Shown: positions 1 to 11,904, numbered from the stretch's first letter. The stretch: 64,000 nucleotides of DNA from Amycolatopsis coloradensis (GCF_001953865.1 NZ_MQUQ01000010.1:47860-111859), one strand, 5' to 3'. Notes: generated by a model from the sequence alone, not told the origin. A program made the numbers and translations.

Positions 1-29
1 TCAAGGCAGGGAAGGGCCCTTCACGGACC
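1..29. repeat. Right arm of a long hairpin repeat, cut by the window edge
   Basis: The first 29 bases end in CTTCACGGACC and contain the 12-bp palindrome GAAGGGCCCTTC (11-22). The bases after it resemble the right flank of the complete hairpin at 36014-36068, including a shared tcccggcc stretch and a cctaca/cctaga-acacc stretch. This is therefore most likely the right half of a copy of the GTGAAGG hairpin family whose left half lies outside the window. It precedes the sua5/tsaC gene and probably sits in the 3' region of the gene before it. Confidence 0.6.
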
Positions 30-122
30 TGCGATCCCGGCCGACCTCCGTCGGCACCTACAGCACCGGCGGTTCCCACCGTCCTCACCGCTCACGAGGG
101 GGCAGGGCTACGCTCATCTGCC

Positions 123-773
123 ATGAGCGCGGTGTACGACTGCAGCAAGCGTGAATCCCGGACCGACGGACTCGCCGCGGCGGCGAGCGCGGTCCGCTCC
201 AGCCGTCTCGTCGTCCTGCCGACCGACACGGTCTACGGCATCGGCGCGGACGCCTTCGACAGCGGCGCCGTCCAGTCCCTCCTGCGGGCCAAGAACCGCG
301 GCCCGGACATGCCGGTCGGTGTCCTCGTCGGCTCCTGGTCCACTGTGGACGGACTGGTGCTCGGCACGCCGCCTGCCGCCCGAGCGCTCATCGAGGCCTT
401 CTGGCCCGGTGATCTTTCCATCGTCCTGCCGCACGCGCCGAGCCTGCAATGGGACCTGGGCCAGTCACGCGGGACGGTGATGCTGCGGATGCCGCTGCAC
501 CCGGTCGCGCTGGAACTGCTGCGTGACGTCGGCCCGATGGCGGTCTCCAGCGCCAACGTCTCCGGGCAGCCGCCCGCCTCCACCGCGCAGGAGGCCGTCG
601 ACCAGCTGGGCGACAGCGTCGCGGTCTACCTCGACGGCGGGTCGACGGGCGACCCCGTTCCGTCCTCGATGGTCGATCTCACCGGCGACGACCCGGTCGT
701 CCTGCGGGAGGGCGCGGTCAGCCGGGCCGCGATCGCGGAAGTACTGGGAGTGCCCGCGGAGTCACTCGCCTAG
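123..773 (+). CDS. tsaC: L-threonylcarbamoyladenylate synthase (Sua5/YciO/YrdC family)
   Basis: This 216-residue cytoplasmic enzyme makes threonylcarbamoyl-AMP from threonine, bicarbonate and ATP, the donor for the t6A37 modification of ANN-decoding tRNAs. The YrdC fold is recognisable from TDTVYG at residues 34-39, the K57-x-R59 ligand motif in KNRGPDMPVGVLV and SSANVSG at 142-148. The length matches the short TsaC-type protein without the extra C-terminal Sua5 domain. It is followed after 73 bp by the wecA-like gene. The same order (Rv1301-Rv1302) precedes the ATP synthase operon in M. tuberculosis, which supports the assignment. The ATG start follows a purine-rich stretch (gagggggcaggg) at some distance, so the start is likely but not certain. 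Confidence 0.93.
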   Translation: MSAVYDCSKRESRTDGLAAAASAVRSSRLVVLPTDTVYGIGADAFDSGAVQSLLRAKNRGPDMPVGVLVGSWSTVDGLVLGTPPAARALIEAFWPGDLSIVLPHAPSLQWDLGQSRGTVMLRMPLHPVALELLRDVGPMAVSSANVSGQPPASTAQEAVDQLGDSVAVYLDGGSTGDPVPSSMVDLTGDDPVVLREGAVSRAAIAEVLGVPAESLA

Positions 774-846
774 GACCGTTGGCCGCCGTATCCCCCTGGC
801 GCGGTAGCGTGTTCAGGTGACTTGGACCTCGGCGGCGTAACGCACC

Positions 847-1998
847 ATGCCACCTACGCAAGGCCTCCCGATCCGGGAGTACATCCTCGTCGCCCTCACC
901 GCGGCGGCCGTTACCTTCCTGCTCACCGGAGTCGTACGGCGGTTCGCCATCCGGATCGGCGCGATCGCGAACCCGCGGGCCCGCGACGTCCACGTCACCC
1001 CGATCCCGCGGATGGGCGGCATCGGCATCTTCCTGGGCGTCGCCGCCGCGATGGGGCTCGCGCACCAGCTGCCCGCGCTGAGCCGCGGCTTCGATTTCTC
1101 CTTCGACTCGCTGGGCGTCCTGCTCGCCGCGGGAGTGATCTCCCTGATCGGCGCGCTCGACGACCGGTTCGAACTGGACGCCTGGACGAAACTGGCCGGT
1201 CAGGTCATGTGCGCCGGGATCCTGGTGATCTTCGGCGTGCAGTGGGTGTCGTTCTGGGTGCCGTGGGGCGGCGTCGGCGATTCCTTCGGCCAGGTCCTGG
1301 TGCTGGACAAGAACCAGGGCGCGCTGCTGACCGTCGTCCTGGTGGTCGTGATGGTCAACGCGATGAACTTCGTCGACGGCCTCGACGGGCTGGCCGGCGG
1401 CCTCGGCTTCATCGCCGCCGCGGCGACCTGCTCGTTCTCGCTCGGCCTGCTCGACTCTTCCGGCGGCGACGTCGGCGCGTATCCGCCCGCGCTCATCGCG
1501 GCCACGCTCGCCGGGGCCTGTCTGGGTTTCCTGCCGTACAACTTCCAGCCCGCGAAGATCTTCATGGGCGACTCGGGTTCGATGATGATCGGCCTCATGC
1601 TGGCCGGGGCGACGACGTCCGCGTCGGGCCGCGTGCCGTACCCGCAGTTCAGCGGTAAGGACGCGCTCGCGCTGCTTTCGCCGCTGGTCGTGGTCGCCGC
1701 GGTGCTGTTCGTGCCGCTGCTCGACCTGATCATGGCGGTCATCCGCCGCACCCGCCGCGGCGAGAGCCCGTTCGCCGCGGACAAGATGCACCTGCACCAC
1801 CGTCTGCTGGAGATCGGCCACTCGCAGCGCCGCGCGGTGCTGCTCATCTACTTGTGGGCCGGCCTGCTCGCGTTCGGCGCCGTCTCGGTGACGTTGTTCG
1901 ACGACGCCGCGGTTTTCTGGATTGTCGGATTCGGCTTCCTGCTCGCGACTCTGGTGTCGGTCATCCCGCGGCTGCGGTCGCGGAACCGAACCGCCTGA
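847..1998 (+). CDS. wecA: Undecaprenyl/decaprenyl-phosphate GlcNAc-1-phosphate transferase (WecA/Rfe, MraY superfamily)
   Basis: This 383-residue polytopic membrane enzyme is predicted to transfer GlcNAc-1-phosphate from UDP-GlcNAc to a polyprenyl phosphate, the first membrane step of cell-wall linker or arabinogalactan synthesis. Superfamily motifs visible on the cytoplasmic loops are the paired aspartates in IGALDDRFEL (D105-D106), NAMNFVDGLDG at 171-181 with the metal-binding Asp, FMGDSGSMMIG and MHLHHRLLEIG with the HHR-type triad. About ten hydrophobic segments surround them. It lies between tsaC and the AtpI-like gene, the position of rfe (Rv1302) in mycobacteria. TagO-type activity toward other acceptors cannot be excluded from sequence alone. 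Confidence 0.9.
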   Translation: MPPTQGLPIREYILVALTAAAVTFLLTGVVRRFAIRIGAIANPRARDVHVTPIPRMGGIGIFLGVAAAMGLAHQLPALSRGFDFSFDSLGVLLAAGVISLIGALDDRFELDAWTKLAGQVMCAGILVIFGVQWVSFWVPWGGVGDSFGQVLVLDKNQGALLTVVLVVVMVNAMNFVDGLDGLAGGLGFIAAAATCSFSLGLLDSSGGDVGAYPPALIAATLAGACLGFLPYNFQPAKIFMGDSGSMMIGLMLAGATTSASGRVPYPQFSGKDALALLSPLVVVAAVLFVPLLDLIMAVIRRTRRGESPFAADKMHLHHRLLEIGHSQRRAVLLIYLWAGLLAFGAVSVTLFDDAAVFWIVGFGFLLATLVSVIPRLRSRNRTA

Positions 1999-2054
1999 AG
2001 GACGGGATCGGCGCGGGCCTACACTGGACGGCTGAGACGATCAGGGAGTTTTCT

Positions 2055-2510
2055 GTGAGCGAGACCGAGAAGACCGTCGAGGCGGAGGAGAACCCCCACG
2101 CCAAGGTGGTTCTGCAGGCGGCCAACGCGATGATGAAGGCTTCCCTGAAGCTGGTTCCGCCGGCGGTGCTGATCTGCATCGTGGTGTTCACCATCCTCAA
2201 AGGACAGCCGGGCCTGCTCGGCTCGGCCATCGGCGGCGTGCTCGCCCTCGTGTCCGCCGTCGCGACGCTGGGCCTCATGCGCTTCAGCGCGGGCATGGAC
2301 CCGATGTTCGTGATGGTGATCGCTCTCGGTGGCTACGTACTCAAGCTCATCCTTCTTTTCGCGGCGCTGAGCGTGCTTCGCGGAGTGGACTCGATCCACC
2401 CGATGGCGCTGGGCGTCACCATGATCGTCGCGATCCTCGTGGCCGCCGCGGTGGAGTTCGCCGCGTTCCGCAAGACCAAGATCCCGACGATCATCCCCGC
2501 CTCCCACTGA
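2055..2510 (+). CDS. AtpI-like small membrane protein upstream of the ATP synthase operon
   Basis: This 151-residue protein has a charged N-terminus (about residues 1-35) and four hydrophobic segments ending in a short basic tail. It occupies the place of Rv1303 and of AtpI-type proteins, which are thought to help assemble the c-ring or the F0 sector; sequence identity to AtpI is weak, so the name rests on topology and position. I chose the GTG at 2055 because AGGGAG stands 7 bases upstream and the N-terminus looks natural. A much longer open frame runs upstream through the wecA gene in another frame and is not credible. A 379-bp gap separates it from atpB, so it may have its own transcript. 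Confidence 0.8.
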   Translation: MSETEKTVEAEENPHAKVVLQAANAMMKASLKLVPPAVLICIVVFTILKGQPGLLGSAIGGVLALVSAVATLGLMRFSAGMDPMFVMVIALGGYVLKLILLFAALSVLRGVDSIHPMALGVTMIVAILVAAAVEFAAFRKTKIPTIIPASH

Positions 2511-2889
2511 TTTCGGGACTCAGGTCCTGACCTGGGCCGGGACCTAGGTCCTCGGCCGTTCAGGGGCAATGTAGTACGCCTGTACGGCGCGTCGGAACCT
2601 GCTGATATGGTCCGCGTATGGGCGGCGGCCTCGGCTGCCGGCTCCCGATGACGAACCCCGAACAGCAGTGTGGCGACGGTGTTGAATCGTCCCTCATTAC
2701 CCGCTGGTAGGCGTCTGTCTCCCGGGAGCACTGCATCGAGAATCCTCGTGTGCGGAACGTGAAGCCGTGTTCAGCACATCGTGGGGTGGCCGCCTCCGAC
2801 GGCCCGATACGTGTCGGGTACGTTAAGTCCAGATCGTGACGATTCCCCCGGCGGAGTGAACGCCGGCCGGGAGAACCGGAAGGAGCCCA
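2511..2889 (+). promoter_or_regulatory. Leader/promoter region of the atp operon with two short palindromes
   Basis: This 379-bp gap holds no credible gene. Right after the AtpI-like stop are CAGGTCCTGACCTG (2521-2534, arms of 6) and the perfect palindrome GGACCTAGGTCC (2540-2551), which could form a hairpin or an operator. The operon promoter must lie further downstream, but I cannot place a convincing -10/-35 pair. The region ends with the strong ribosome binding site GGAAGGAG (2878-2885) of atpB. Confidence 0.4.
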
Positions 2890-3687
2890 GTGGGCGCGCT
2901 GGTACTAGCCGAGGGTGCGGAGTTCGCGCCGCCTGGCGTCAAAGACTTCAACCTACCGCCGTTGTTCGGTTCCGGCTATTGGTTGAGCTTCACCAAGCCG
3001 ATGCTGCTGGTGGTCATCTCCCTGATCATCCTCGTCACCTACTTCATGGTGTCGTCGCGCAGGCTGAAGGTCGTCCCGGGTAAGGGGCAATTCATCGCCG
3101 AGTCGATTTACAACTTCGGCCGCAACAACATCGCGCGGGAACAGATCGGCTCTGCCGACTTCAAGCCGTTCATTCCGCTGATCCTGGGTCTGTTCAGCTT
3201 CGTGCTGGTGAACAACCTCTTCGGGATCATCCCGTTCTTCCAGTTCCCCACCATGGCGCGAATCGGCTTCCCGGTCGCACTCGCGTTCCTTGTCGTTTAC
3301 CCGGTGTATCACTACGTCGGGTTCAAGCGCCACGGTTTCAAGGGCTATCTGAAGAAGGAACTGGCCCCGGCGGGTATTCCCGGATTCGTTCTGCCGCTGT
3401 ACTCCACCATCGAGTTCGCGCAGAAGTTCTTCATCGCGCCGGCCACGCTGGCGATCCGAGTCTTCGCGGCGATGTTCGCCGGGCACCTGATCATCATGGT
3501 CTTCACGCTCGGTGGGAGCTTCCTGCTGACCGAAGGCGAAGGCCTCGTGAAAATCGCGTCTCCGGTGGCGTTCCTGTTCGCCATCGCGATGACCTTCCTG
3601 GAGGCATTCATCCAGGTCCTGCAGGCATTCATTTTCGCACTGCTGTCCGCAGGGTACATCGGCGCCGCACTGGCGTCGGAGCACTGA
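2890..3687 (+). CDS. atpB: F0F1 ATP synthase subunit a
   Basis: This is the membrane stator subunit that forms the two proton half-channels of F0, 265 residues with five to six transmembrane helices. The essential arginine is in LAIRVFAAMFAGH, and the C-terminal helix has the usual FIQVLQAFIFALLSAGYI. The GTG start is supported by GGAAGGAG five bases upstream. It is the first gene of the atpBEFHAGDC operon and is followed after 59 bp by atpE. The order is the standard actinobacterial one. Confidence 0.97.
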   Translation: MGALVLAEGAEFAPPGVKDFNLPPLFGSGYWLSFTKPMLLVVISLIILVTYFMVSSRRLKVVPGKGQFIAESIYNFGRNNIAREQIGSADFKPFIPLILGLFSFVLVNNLFGIIPFFQFPTMARIGFPVALAFLVVYPVYHYVGFKRHGFKGYLKKELAPAGIPGFVLPLYSTIEFAQKFFIAPATLAIRVFAAMFAGHLIIMVFTLGGSFLLTEGEGLVKIASPVAFLFAIAMTFLEAFIQVLQAFIFALLSAGYIGAALASEH

Positions 3688-3746
3688 GAAACCAAAAGCC
3701 CCCGATCCGCGTGAGTCGCGCGGACCGAGTTTGAAGGGAAACGCAC

Positions 3747-4001
3747 GTGAGCAACATCGTTCTTGCGCAGCAGGCTGCCGAGGCCGTCAGCATCAACAAG
3801 GGTCTCGCCGCCATCGGTTACGGCCTCGGCGCGATCGGCCCCGGTATCGGTGTGGGTCTCATCTTCGCCGCCGTCATCAACGGCACCGCCCGTCAGCCGG
3901 AGGCCCAGGGCAAGCTGCAGAGCATCGCCTTCTCGACCTTCGTGCTGACCGAGGTGCTGGCGCTGATCGGTATCGTCATCTACTTCCTCGCCTCCGCCTA
4001 G
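3747..4001 (+). CDS. atpE: F0F1 ATP synthase subunit c
   Basis: This 84-residue hairpin of two transmembrane helices forms the rotating c-ring. The glycine-rich first helix reads [12 protein letters not shown] (29-40), the polar loop is ARQPE (48-52), and the proton-carrying carboxylate is Glu69 in [10 protein letters not shown]. The first ten or so residues are an actinobacterial extension. The ATG is preceded by GAAGGGAAACGCACG, a good ribosome binding site. In mycobacteria this subunit is the bedaquiline target; the helix around Glu69 is close to that family. Confidence 0.97.
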   Translation: MSNIVLAQQAAEAVSINKGLAAIGYGLGAIGPGIGVGLIFAAVINGTARQPEAQGKLQSIAFSTFVLTEVLALIGIVIYFLASA

Positions 4002-4034
4002 GGCTGAGTTCCGCTCATCGCTTAAGGAGACGTT

Positions 4035-4592
4035 GTGCTGAAGACCGAATTGGTGTTGGCCGCCGAAGAGGTGCCCAACCCGATCGTGCCGCACGTTCCC
4101 GAGCTCATCCTCGGTTTCATCGCCTTCCTTCTGCTGCTGTTCGTTCTGAAGAAGTACGTCGTCCCGCGTTTCGAGACGGCATACGAAGAGCGCACCAAGC
4201 TGATCGAGGGTGGCATCGAGCGGGCCGAGAAGGCGCAGGCCGAAGCCGAAGAAAACCTTGCGCAGTACAAGGCGCAGCTGGCGGAAGCCCGTTCCGAGGC
4301 CGCGAAGATCCGCGACGACGCCCGGCTCGAAGCCGAGCAGATCAAGGCGGAGCTTCGCACCGAGGCGGAGGCCGAGTCCCAGCGCATCGTCGCCCAGGGG
4401 CAGGCACAGCTGCAGGCCCAGAAGGCGCAGATCATCGCCGAACTGCGCGCCGAACTCGGCCGTAACTCCGTGGAGCTGGCAAGCCGCATCGTCGGCGAGT
4501 CGCTCGCGGACGACGCGCGCCGCCACGGCACCGTGGACCGGTTCCTTGCCGAGCTGGAGACCGCCGGTGCCGCAGGCGGAGCGGGGAAGTAG
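4035..4592 (+). CDS. atpF: F0F1 ATP synthase subunit b
   Basis: This 185-residue subunit forms the peripheral stalk. One N-terminal transmembrane segment (about residues 19-37, LILGFIAFLLLLFVL) is followed by a long alanine/glutamate-rich amphipathic helix (45-165) typical of the dimeric right-handed coiled coil. The GTG start at 4035 has AAGGAGA nine bases upstream. It ends six bases before atpH. Unlike mycobacteria, where a second b-like segment is fused to delta, this operon has an ordinary separate b and delta. Confidence 0.96.
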   Translation: MLKTELVLAAEEVPNPIVPHVPELILGFIAFLLLLFVLKKYVVPRFETAYEERTKLIEGGIERAEKAQAEAEENLAQYKAQLAEARSEAAKIRDDARLEAEQIKAELRTEAEAESQRIVAQGQAQLQAQKAQIIAELRAELGRNSVELASRIVGESLADDARRHGTVDRFLAELETAGAAGGAGK

Positions 4593-4598
4593 ACCAGA

Positions 4599-5420
4599 AT
4601 GACGCTGCATGCTGCGAGCCGTGAAGCGCTCGACCTCGCCGAGAATCGTCTCGGCGAGGTTCTGGCCGCCGCGGGTACGGACCCGGCGACGGTCGGCGAC
4701 GAGTTGCTTTCGGTCGTCGCCCTGCTGGACCGGGAGATCGGCCTGCGCCGGGCCGTCGCCGACGGTTCGGCCTCGTCCGAAGCCCGGATCGGCCTCGCCC
4801 GCGGGATCCTCGCGGGCAAGGTTTCCGAACCGGCCCTGCAGGTGCTCGACTCCGTGGCGGGCAGCCGCTGGTCGAGCCCGCGCGAACTGACCGACGGGCT
4901 CGAGGCCCTCGGCCGCTCGGCGCTGCTCACCAGTGCGGAGAAGTCCGGGAACATCGACGCTGTCGAAGACCAGCTGTTCCGGGTCACCCGTATCGTTGCG
5001 GGCGCCCCGGAGCTCGAACGGGCACTGTCCGACCTGGCCGCTCCCGCCGAGGCGAAGCGGGCCCTCGTCCGCACCCTGTTCGCCGACAAGGTGGACGTGG
5101 TCACCGAGACCCTCGTCGAGCAGGTCGTCCTGCGCGCCAAGGGCCGCGGGGTCGCCAACGCCCTCGAGCGGCTGGTCCAGCTGGCCGCGGAACGCCGTGA
5201 ACGCTCGGTCGCCCAGGTGACCAGCGCGAGCGCGCTGTCCGACGAGCAGCAGGCTCGGCTGAGCGAGAAGCTCAACGCCCTCTACGGGCGGCAGCTCGCG
5301 CTGCACGTCGAGGTGGACCCGTCACTGGGCGGCGGACTCGTCGTCCGCGTCGGCGACGAGGTCATCGACGGCAGCACCGCCGGGCGCATCGACGCCCTGC
5401 GTCGCCGGCTGGCCGGCTGA
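4599..5420 (+). CDS. atpH: F0F1 ATP synthase subunit delta
   Basis: This 273-residue peripheral subunit caps the alpha3beta3 hexamer and joins it to subunit b. The conserved C-terminal part includes the strongly family-like [17 protein letters not shown] near residues 247-263. It is longer than the roughly 180 residues of E. coli delta but agrees with actinobacterial forms, and it lacks the N-terminal b-like membrane segment of the mycobacterial b-delta fusion. It starts six bases after atpF, so the two are translationally close. Confidence 0.95.
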   Translation: MTLHAASREALDLAENRLGEVLAAAGTDPATVGDELLSVVALLDREIGLRRAVADGSASSEARIGLARGILAGKVSEPALQVLDSVAGSRWSSPRELTDGLEALGRSALLTSAEKSGNIDAVEDQLFRVTRIVAGAPELERALSDLAAPAEAKRALVRTLFADKVDVVTETLVEQVVLRAKGRGVANALERLVQLAAERRERSVAQVTSASALSDEQQARLSEKLNALYGRQLALHVEVDPSLGGGLVVRVGDEVIDGSTAGRIDALRRRLAG

Positions 5421-5473
5421 CCCACAACAACGACTTTGCACACTGGCACGAACGAAGCGAGAGCGGGATTGAA

Positions 5474-7111
5474 ATGGCGGAGCTGACGATCTCCTCGGAT
5501 GAGATCCGTAGCGCGATCGAGAACTACGTCTCGAGTTACGCCCCGGACGTGAGCCGGGAAGAGGTTGGCGTCGTCATCGACGCCGGTGACGGTATCGCCC
5601 ACGTAGAGGGCCTCCCCTCGGCCATGGCCAACGAGCTGCTCGAGTTCCCGGGCGGGGTCCTCGGTGTCGCGCTGAACCTCGACGCGCGTTCCATCGGTGC
5701 CGCGATCCTCGGTGACTTCGAGACCGTCGTCGAAGGCCAGCAGGTCAAGCGCACCGGTCAGGTCCTCTCGGTCCCGGTCGGCGAGGGCTACCTCGGCCGC
5801 GTGGTGAACCCCCTGGGCGCCCCGATCGACGGTCTCGGCGAGATCGAGACCAGCGACCGTCGTCCGCTGGAGGTCAAGGCCGCTTCGGTGGTCGAGCGCC
5901 AGCCGGTGGCCGAGCCGCTGCAGACCGGTATCACCGCGATCGACGCGATGACCCCGATCGGCCGTGGCCAGCGTCAGCTGATCATCGGTGACCGCAAGAC
6001 CGGTAAGACGGCCGTCGCGGTGGACACGATCATCAACCAGAAGGCCAACTGGGAGACCGGCGACCCGAAGAAGCAGGTTCGCTGCATCTACGTCGCGGTC
6101 GGCCAGAAGGGCTCCACGATCGCCGCGGTGAAGAAGTCCCTCGAGGACGCCGGCGCGATGGAGTACACCACCATCGTCGCGGCTCCCGCGTCGGACTCCG
6201 CCGGCTTCAAGTGGATCGCGCCGTACACCGGTTCGGCCATCGGCCAGCATTGGATGTACGAGGGCAAGCACGTCCTCATCGTGTTCGACGACCTGACCAA
6301 GCAGGCCGACGCGTACCGCGCGATCTCGCTGCTGCTGCGTCGCCCGCCGGGCCGTGAAGCCTTCCCCGGCGACGTCTTCTACTTGCACTCCCGTCTCCTC
6401 GAGCGGTGCGCGAAGCTCTCGGACGAGCTGGGCGCGGGCTCGCTGACCGGTCTCCCGATCATCGAGACCAAGGCGAACGACGTGTCGGCCTACATCCCGA
6501 CGAACGTCATTTCGATCACCGACGGTCAGTGCTTCTTCCAGTCGGACCTCTTCAACGCCGGTCAGCGCCCGGCCATCGACGTGGGTATCTCGGTTTCCCG
6601 CGTGGGTGGTGCCGCGCAGGTCAAGGCGATGAAGCAGGTTTCGGGTTCGCTCCGGATCGATCTGTCGCAGTACCGCGAGCTGGAGGCCTTCGCGGCCTTC
6701 GCCTCGGACCTCGACGACGCGTCGAAGGCGCAGCTCGAGCGTGGAGCGCGGCTGTACGAGGTGCTCAAGCAGCCCCAGTACTCCCCGATCCCGGTCGAGG
6801 AGCAGGTCGTCACGGTGTACCTCGGTACCAACGGCCACTTCGACACGGTCCCGGTCGAGGACGTCCGCCGCTTCCGTGACGAATTCGTCGACTCCGCCCG
6901 TCGCAAGCACGGCGAGCTCCTCAAGGACATCCGCGAGTCGGGCAAGTTCTCCGACGACACCGCCTCCGGGCTGGTCGACGCGGTGAACGAGTTCAAGAAG
7001 GAGTTCACCACGGCCGAGGGCAAGAGCCTGGTCGAGGTCTCCGACGCGATGGACGCCGAGAAGGTCGGGCAGGAGACCGTCAAGGTCAACAAGCCCGCAC
7101 CGAAGAAGTGA
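5474..7111 (+). CDS. atpA: F0F1 ATP synthase subunit alpha
   Basis: This 545-residue subunit carries the non-catalytic nucleotide site of F1. The Walker A motif is [10 protein letters not shown], and the family signature with the arginine finger is [14 protein letters not shown]. The DELSEAL-equivalent region and the C-terminal helical domain are present. A longer acidic/lysine-rich C-terminus, ending in KVNKPAPKK, is typical of actinobacteria. The ATG is preceded by AGCGGGATTGAA; the operon context leaves no doubt. Confidence 0.98.
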   Translation: MAELTISSDEIRSAIENYVSSYAPDVSREEVGVVIDAGDGIAHVEGLPSAMANELLEFPGGVLGVALNLDARSIGAAILGDFETVVEGQQVKRTGQVLSVPVGEGYLGRVVNPLGAPIDGLGEIETSDRRPLEVKAASVVERQPVAEPLQTGITAIDAMTPIGRGQRQLIIGDRKTGKTAVAVDTIINQKANWETGDPKKQVRCIYVAVGQKGSTIAAVKKSLEDAGAMEYTTIVAAPASDSAGFKWIAPYTGSAIGQHWMYEGKHVLIVFDDLTKQADAYRAISLLLRRPPGREAFPGDVFYLHSRLLERCAKLSDELGAGSLTGLPIIETKANDVSAYIPTNVISITDGQCFFQSDLFNAGQRPAIDVGISVSRVGGAAQVKAMKQVSGSLRIDLSQYRELEAFAAFASDLDDASKAQLERGARLYEVLKQPQYSPIPVEEQVVTVYLGTNGHFDTVPVEDVRRFRDEFVDSARRKHGELLKDIRESGKFSDDTASGLVDAVNEFKKEFTTAEGKSLVEVSDAMDAEKVGQETVKVNKPAPKK

Positions 7112-7122
7112 GCTGGTAGCTC

Positions 7123-9488
<2,366 letters not shown>

Positions 9489-9602
9489 TGTTCCGACGAG
9501 CGGCGGGATCAGTGTCTACTGTGGACGCTGGTCCCGTCGTTCGCATACAGGGAACTTCGACCATTACACTCGGTGCCAGCACCTGAGGTGAAGGGAAGCT
9601 AC

Positions 9603-9968
9603 GTGGCTGAGATTTCTGTCGAGCTGGTAGCCGTCGAGCGCCGTCTCTGGTCCGGTACCGCCACGTTCGTGGTGGCCCAGACCACCGAGGGCGAGATCGG
9701 CATCATGGCCGGTCACGAGCCGGTTTTGGGCCAGCTCGTCGAGGGTGGCGTCGTGAAGGTGACGACGACGGACGGCGAGACCGTGACCGCCGCGGTGCAC
9801 GGCGGGTTCCTGTCGGTCACCGCGACCGGCGTGAGCATTCTCGCCGAGAGCGCTGAGCTTTCGCACGAGATCGACGTCGATGCGGCCAAGAAGGCGTTGA
9901 GCGGCGAAGACGAGCAAGAGCGGGCTAGGGCGACCGCCCAGCTCCGCGCGGCCGGTCAGTCGGTCTGA
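9603..9968 (+). CDS. atpC: F0F1 ATP synthase subunit epsilon
   Basis: This 121-residue subunit regulates F1. The beta-sandwich begins with [13 protein letters not shown] and contains GHEPVLGQL, and a short C-terminal alpha-helical part follows. I chose the GTG at 9603 because GAAGGGAAG lies just upstream and the N-terminus then matches the family; a GTG at 9573 would add ten unconserved residues. The gene ends the operon, and DUF2550 follows after 25 bp. Confidence 0.94.
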   Translation: MAEISVELVAVERRLWSGTATFVVAQTTEGEIGIMAGHEPVLGQLVEGGVVKVTTTDGETVTAAVHGGFLSVTATGVSILAESAELSHEIDVDAAKKALSGEDEQERARATAQLRAAGQSV

Positions 9969-9993
9969 CCGGGAATCGGGCAGGGGCCGGGCC

Positions 9994-10428
9994 GTGGAAA
10001 TCGCCGTGGGTGTTCTCGGGGCCCTGACCATCCTGGCCGTCGTCGCGGCCTGGTATTCGTTGCGGTGGGTCCGGATGCGCCGCGGTGGTGGCGTGAGCGT
10101 CGCGCTGCGGTGGCGTCCGGACGAGGCGCGGTCCAGTTGGCATCTGGGGCTGGGCCGCTACGAGGGCGACGAGTTCGTCTGGTTTCGGGTGTGGAGCCTG
10201 CGGACCGGCCCGGACCGGGTGTTCCAACGGGCGAGTATGGAGATCGCGGACCGGCGCGATCCTTCCGGCACGGAGGCGTACGCCGTCCCCGACGGCTCGA
10301 TCGTCCTGCGGTGTGAGTCGGCCACCCAGGAGGCGATCGAGATCGCGATGGGCCCCGGCGCCCTCACCGGTTTCCTCTCCTGGCTCGAGTCGGCCCCACC
10401 CGGCCGCCGCCTCCCGCGCGCTTCCTGA
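9994..10428 (+). CDS. DUF2550 domain membrane-anchored protein
   Basis: This 144-residue protein has one N-terminal transmembrane helix (about residues 2-24, ending in WYSLRWVRMRR) and a soluble beta-rich domain with GRYEGDEFVWFRVWSL. This is the DUF2550 family that follows atpC in many actinobacteria (Rv1312 in M. tuberculosis). The function is unknown. The position suggests co-transcription with the ATP synthase, but nothing in the sequence shows a part in it. Confidence 0.85.
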   Translation: MEIAVGVLGALTILAVVAAWYSLRWVRMRRGGGVSVALRWRPDEARSSWHLGLGRYEGDEFVWFRVWSLRTGPDRVFQRASMEIADRRDPSGTEAYAVPDGSIVLRCESATQEAIEIAMGPGALTGFLSWLESAPPGRRLPRAS

Positions 10429-10503
10429 GTTACGCCCCCAATCACGCGTGTTGCGCCTCTGATCACGCGAGTTCGCCGTTCCGGCACGCCGTATGCTCAC
10501 GCG

Positions 10504-11739
10504 GTGACCATCGTCGACATCCCCGGTTCGAAGTCGATCACCGCCCGAGGCCTGTTCCTCGCGGCCGCCGCCCACGGCACGACCGTGTTGAGCAAGCCGC
10601 TGCGTTCGGATGACTCCGAGGGCTTCGCCGAAGGCCTCCTCAAGCTCGGCTACCAGGTCTCCCGCACTGACGGGGAGTGGACGATCGACGGCAGGCCTGA
10701 GGGTCCCGCCGTCGACAACGCCGACGTCTTCTGCCGCGACGGCGCCACCACCGCCCGCTTCCTGCCCGCACTGGCCGCCGCCGGTCACGGCACCTTCCGG
10801 TTCGACGCTTCCGGGCAGATGCGCGCCCGCCCGCTGGGGCCGCTCACCGACGCGCTGCTGGATCTGGGCGTCGACCTCACCTTCGAAGGCGCGCCGGGCC
10901 ACCATCCGCTGGTGGTGCGGGCCGCCGGGATCAAGGGCGGGGGCCTGACGCTGGACGCCGGGCTGTCGTCGCAGTTCCTGACCGCGTTGCTGCTGGTCGG
11001 CCCGCTGACCACGGAGGGATTGCGGATCACCGTCACCGACCTGGTTTCGGTGCCCTACGTCGAGATCACCATCGCGATGATGCGGCGCTTCGGCGTCGAG
11101 GTCGTCCGGGAGGGTGACACGTTCCTCGTGCCACCCACGCCGTACCGCGCTTGCCACTACGAGATCGAGCCCGACGCTTCGACGTCGAGCTACTTCTTCG
11201 CCGCTGCGGCGTCGACCGGGCGTTCGGTGACGATCCCGGGTCTCGGCGCCGGGGCCCTGCAAGGCGACTTGGGGTTCGTCGAGGTGCTGCGGCAGATGGG
11301 CGCGGACGTCGAGGTGGGGGCGGACGCGGTGACCGTGACCGGGACCGGCGGGCTGCGCGGCGTCACGGTGAACATGCGCGACATCTCCGACACCGTGCCG
11401 ACGCTCGCCGCCATCGCGCCGTTCGCGGACGGGCCAGTGCGGATCGAGGACGTCTACAACACGCGGATCAAGGAATGCGACCGGCTCGCGGCGTGCGAAG
11501 AGAACCTGCGCGCGATGGGCGTTCCGGTGGAGACCGGACGGGACTGGATCGAGATCCAGCCCGCTTCGCCTTCGGGGGCGCTCGTGAAATGCCGCCGGGA
11601 TCACCGGATCGCGATGGCGTTCAGCGTCACGGGGCTGCGTACGCCGGGAATCACGCTGGATGATCCGGGATGCGTGAAGAAGACCTTCCCTGGCTTCCAT
11701 GACGCGCTCGCCGTGCTTCGGGCTTCCTGGGGGCTGTGA
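10504..11739 (+). CDS. aroA: 3-phosphoshikimate 1-carboxyvinyltransferase (EPSP synthase family)
   Basis: This 411-residue enzyme of the enolpyruvyltransferase fold would join shikimate-3-phosphate and phosphoenolpyruvate in the shikimate pathway. Catalytic positions are conserved: GSKSITAR (8-15), MRARP, SSQFLTALLL, RIKECDRLA (Glu and Arg), RDHRIAM and CVKKTFPGF. The segment matching E. coli LGNAGTAMRP reads RDGATTARFL here, putting Ala81 where E. coli has Gly96. A change to Ala at that position is known in glyphosate-insensitive enzymes. Because the housekeeping aroA usually lies elsewhere in actinobacteria, this may be a paralogue. The stop codon lies inside a hairpin. Confidence 0.85.
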   Translation: MTIVDIPGSKSITARGLFLAAAAHGTTVLSKPLRSDDSEGFAEGLLKLGYQVSRTDGEWTIDGRPEGPAVDNADVFCRDGATTARFLPALAAAGHGTFRFDASGQMRARPLGPLTDALLDLGVDLTFEGAPGHHPLVVRAAGIKGGGLTLDAGLSSQFLTALLLVGPLTTEGLRITVTDLVSVPYVEITIAMMRRFGVEVVREGDTFLVPPTPYRACHYEIEPDASTSSYFFAAAASTGRSVTIPGLGAGALQGDLGFVEVLRQMGADVEVGADAVTVTGTGGLRGVTVNMRDISDTVPTLAAIAPFADGPVRIEDVYNTRIKECDRLAACEENLRAMGVPVETGRDWIEIQPASPSGALVKCRRDHRIAMAFSVTGLRTPGITLDDPGCVKKTFPGFHDALAVLRASWGL

Positions 11740-11788
11740 CCCACTCACGCAATTAGTCCTCTAGTTGCGGTCGTGGGAAGGGGGTCAC
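11736..11788. repeat. Imperfect hairpin with a CCTCTAGTTGCGG core after aroA
   Basis: The outer arm GTGACCCAC (11736-11744) pairs with GTGGG (11773-11777) and GGGTCAC (11782-11788). The inner arms are CGCAA and TTGCG around TTAGTCCTCTAG. The core GTCCTCTAGTTGCGGT is the same as in the GCGTTTCGTCC hairpin family (24476, 40713, 56527), so this is a diverged or partial relative. The aroA stop codon is within its left arm. Confidence 0.5.
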
Positions 11789-11904
11789 GCAGGGGTAAGC
11801 GCACCGGCGTTGTCGCGCCCCAGCATCTCCGAAGCGAACATGAGATCTTCACCGACCGGCATTTCTACCGGGCTTCGCACGTGATCCACGTCTATTCTCG
11901 GCGT

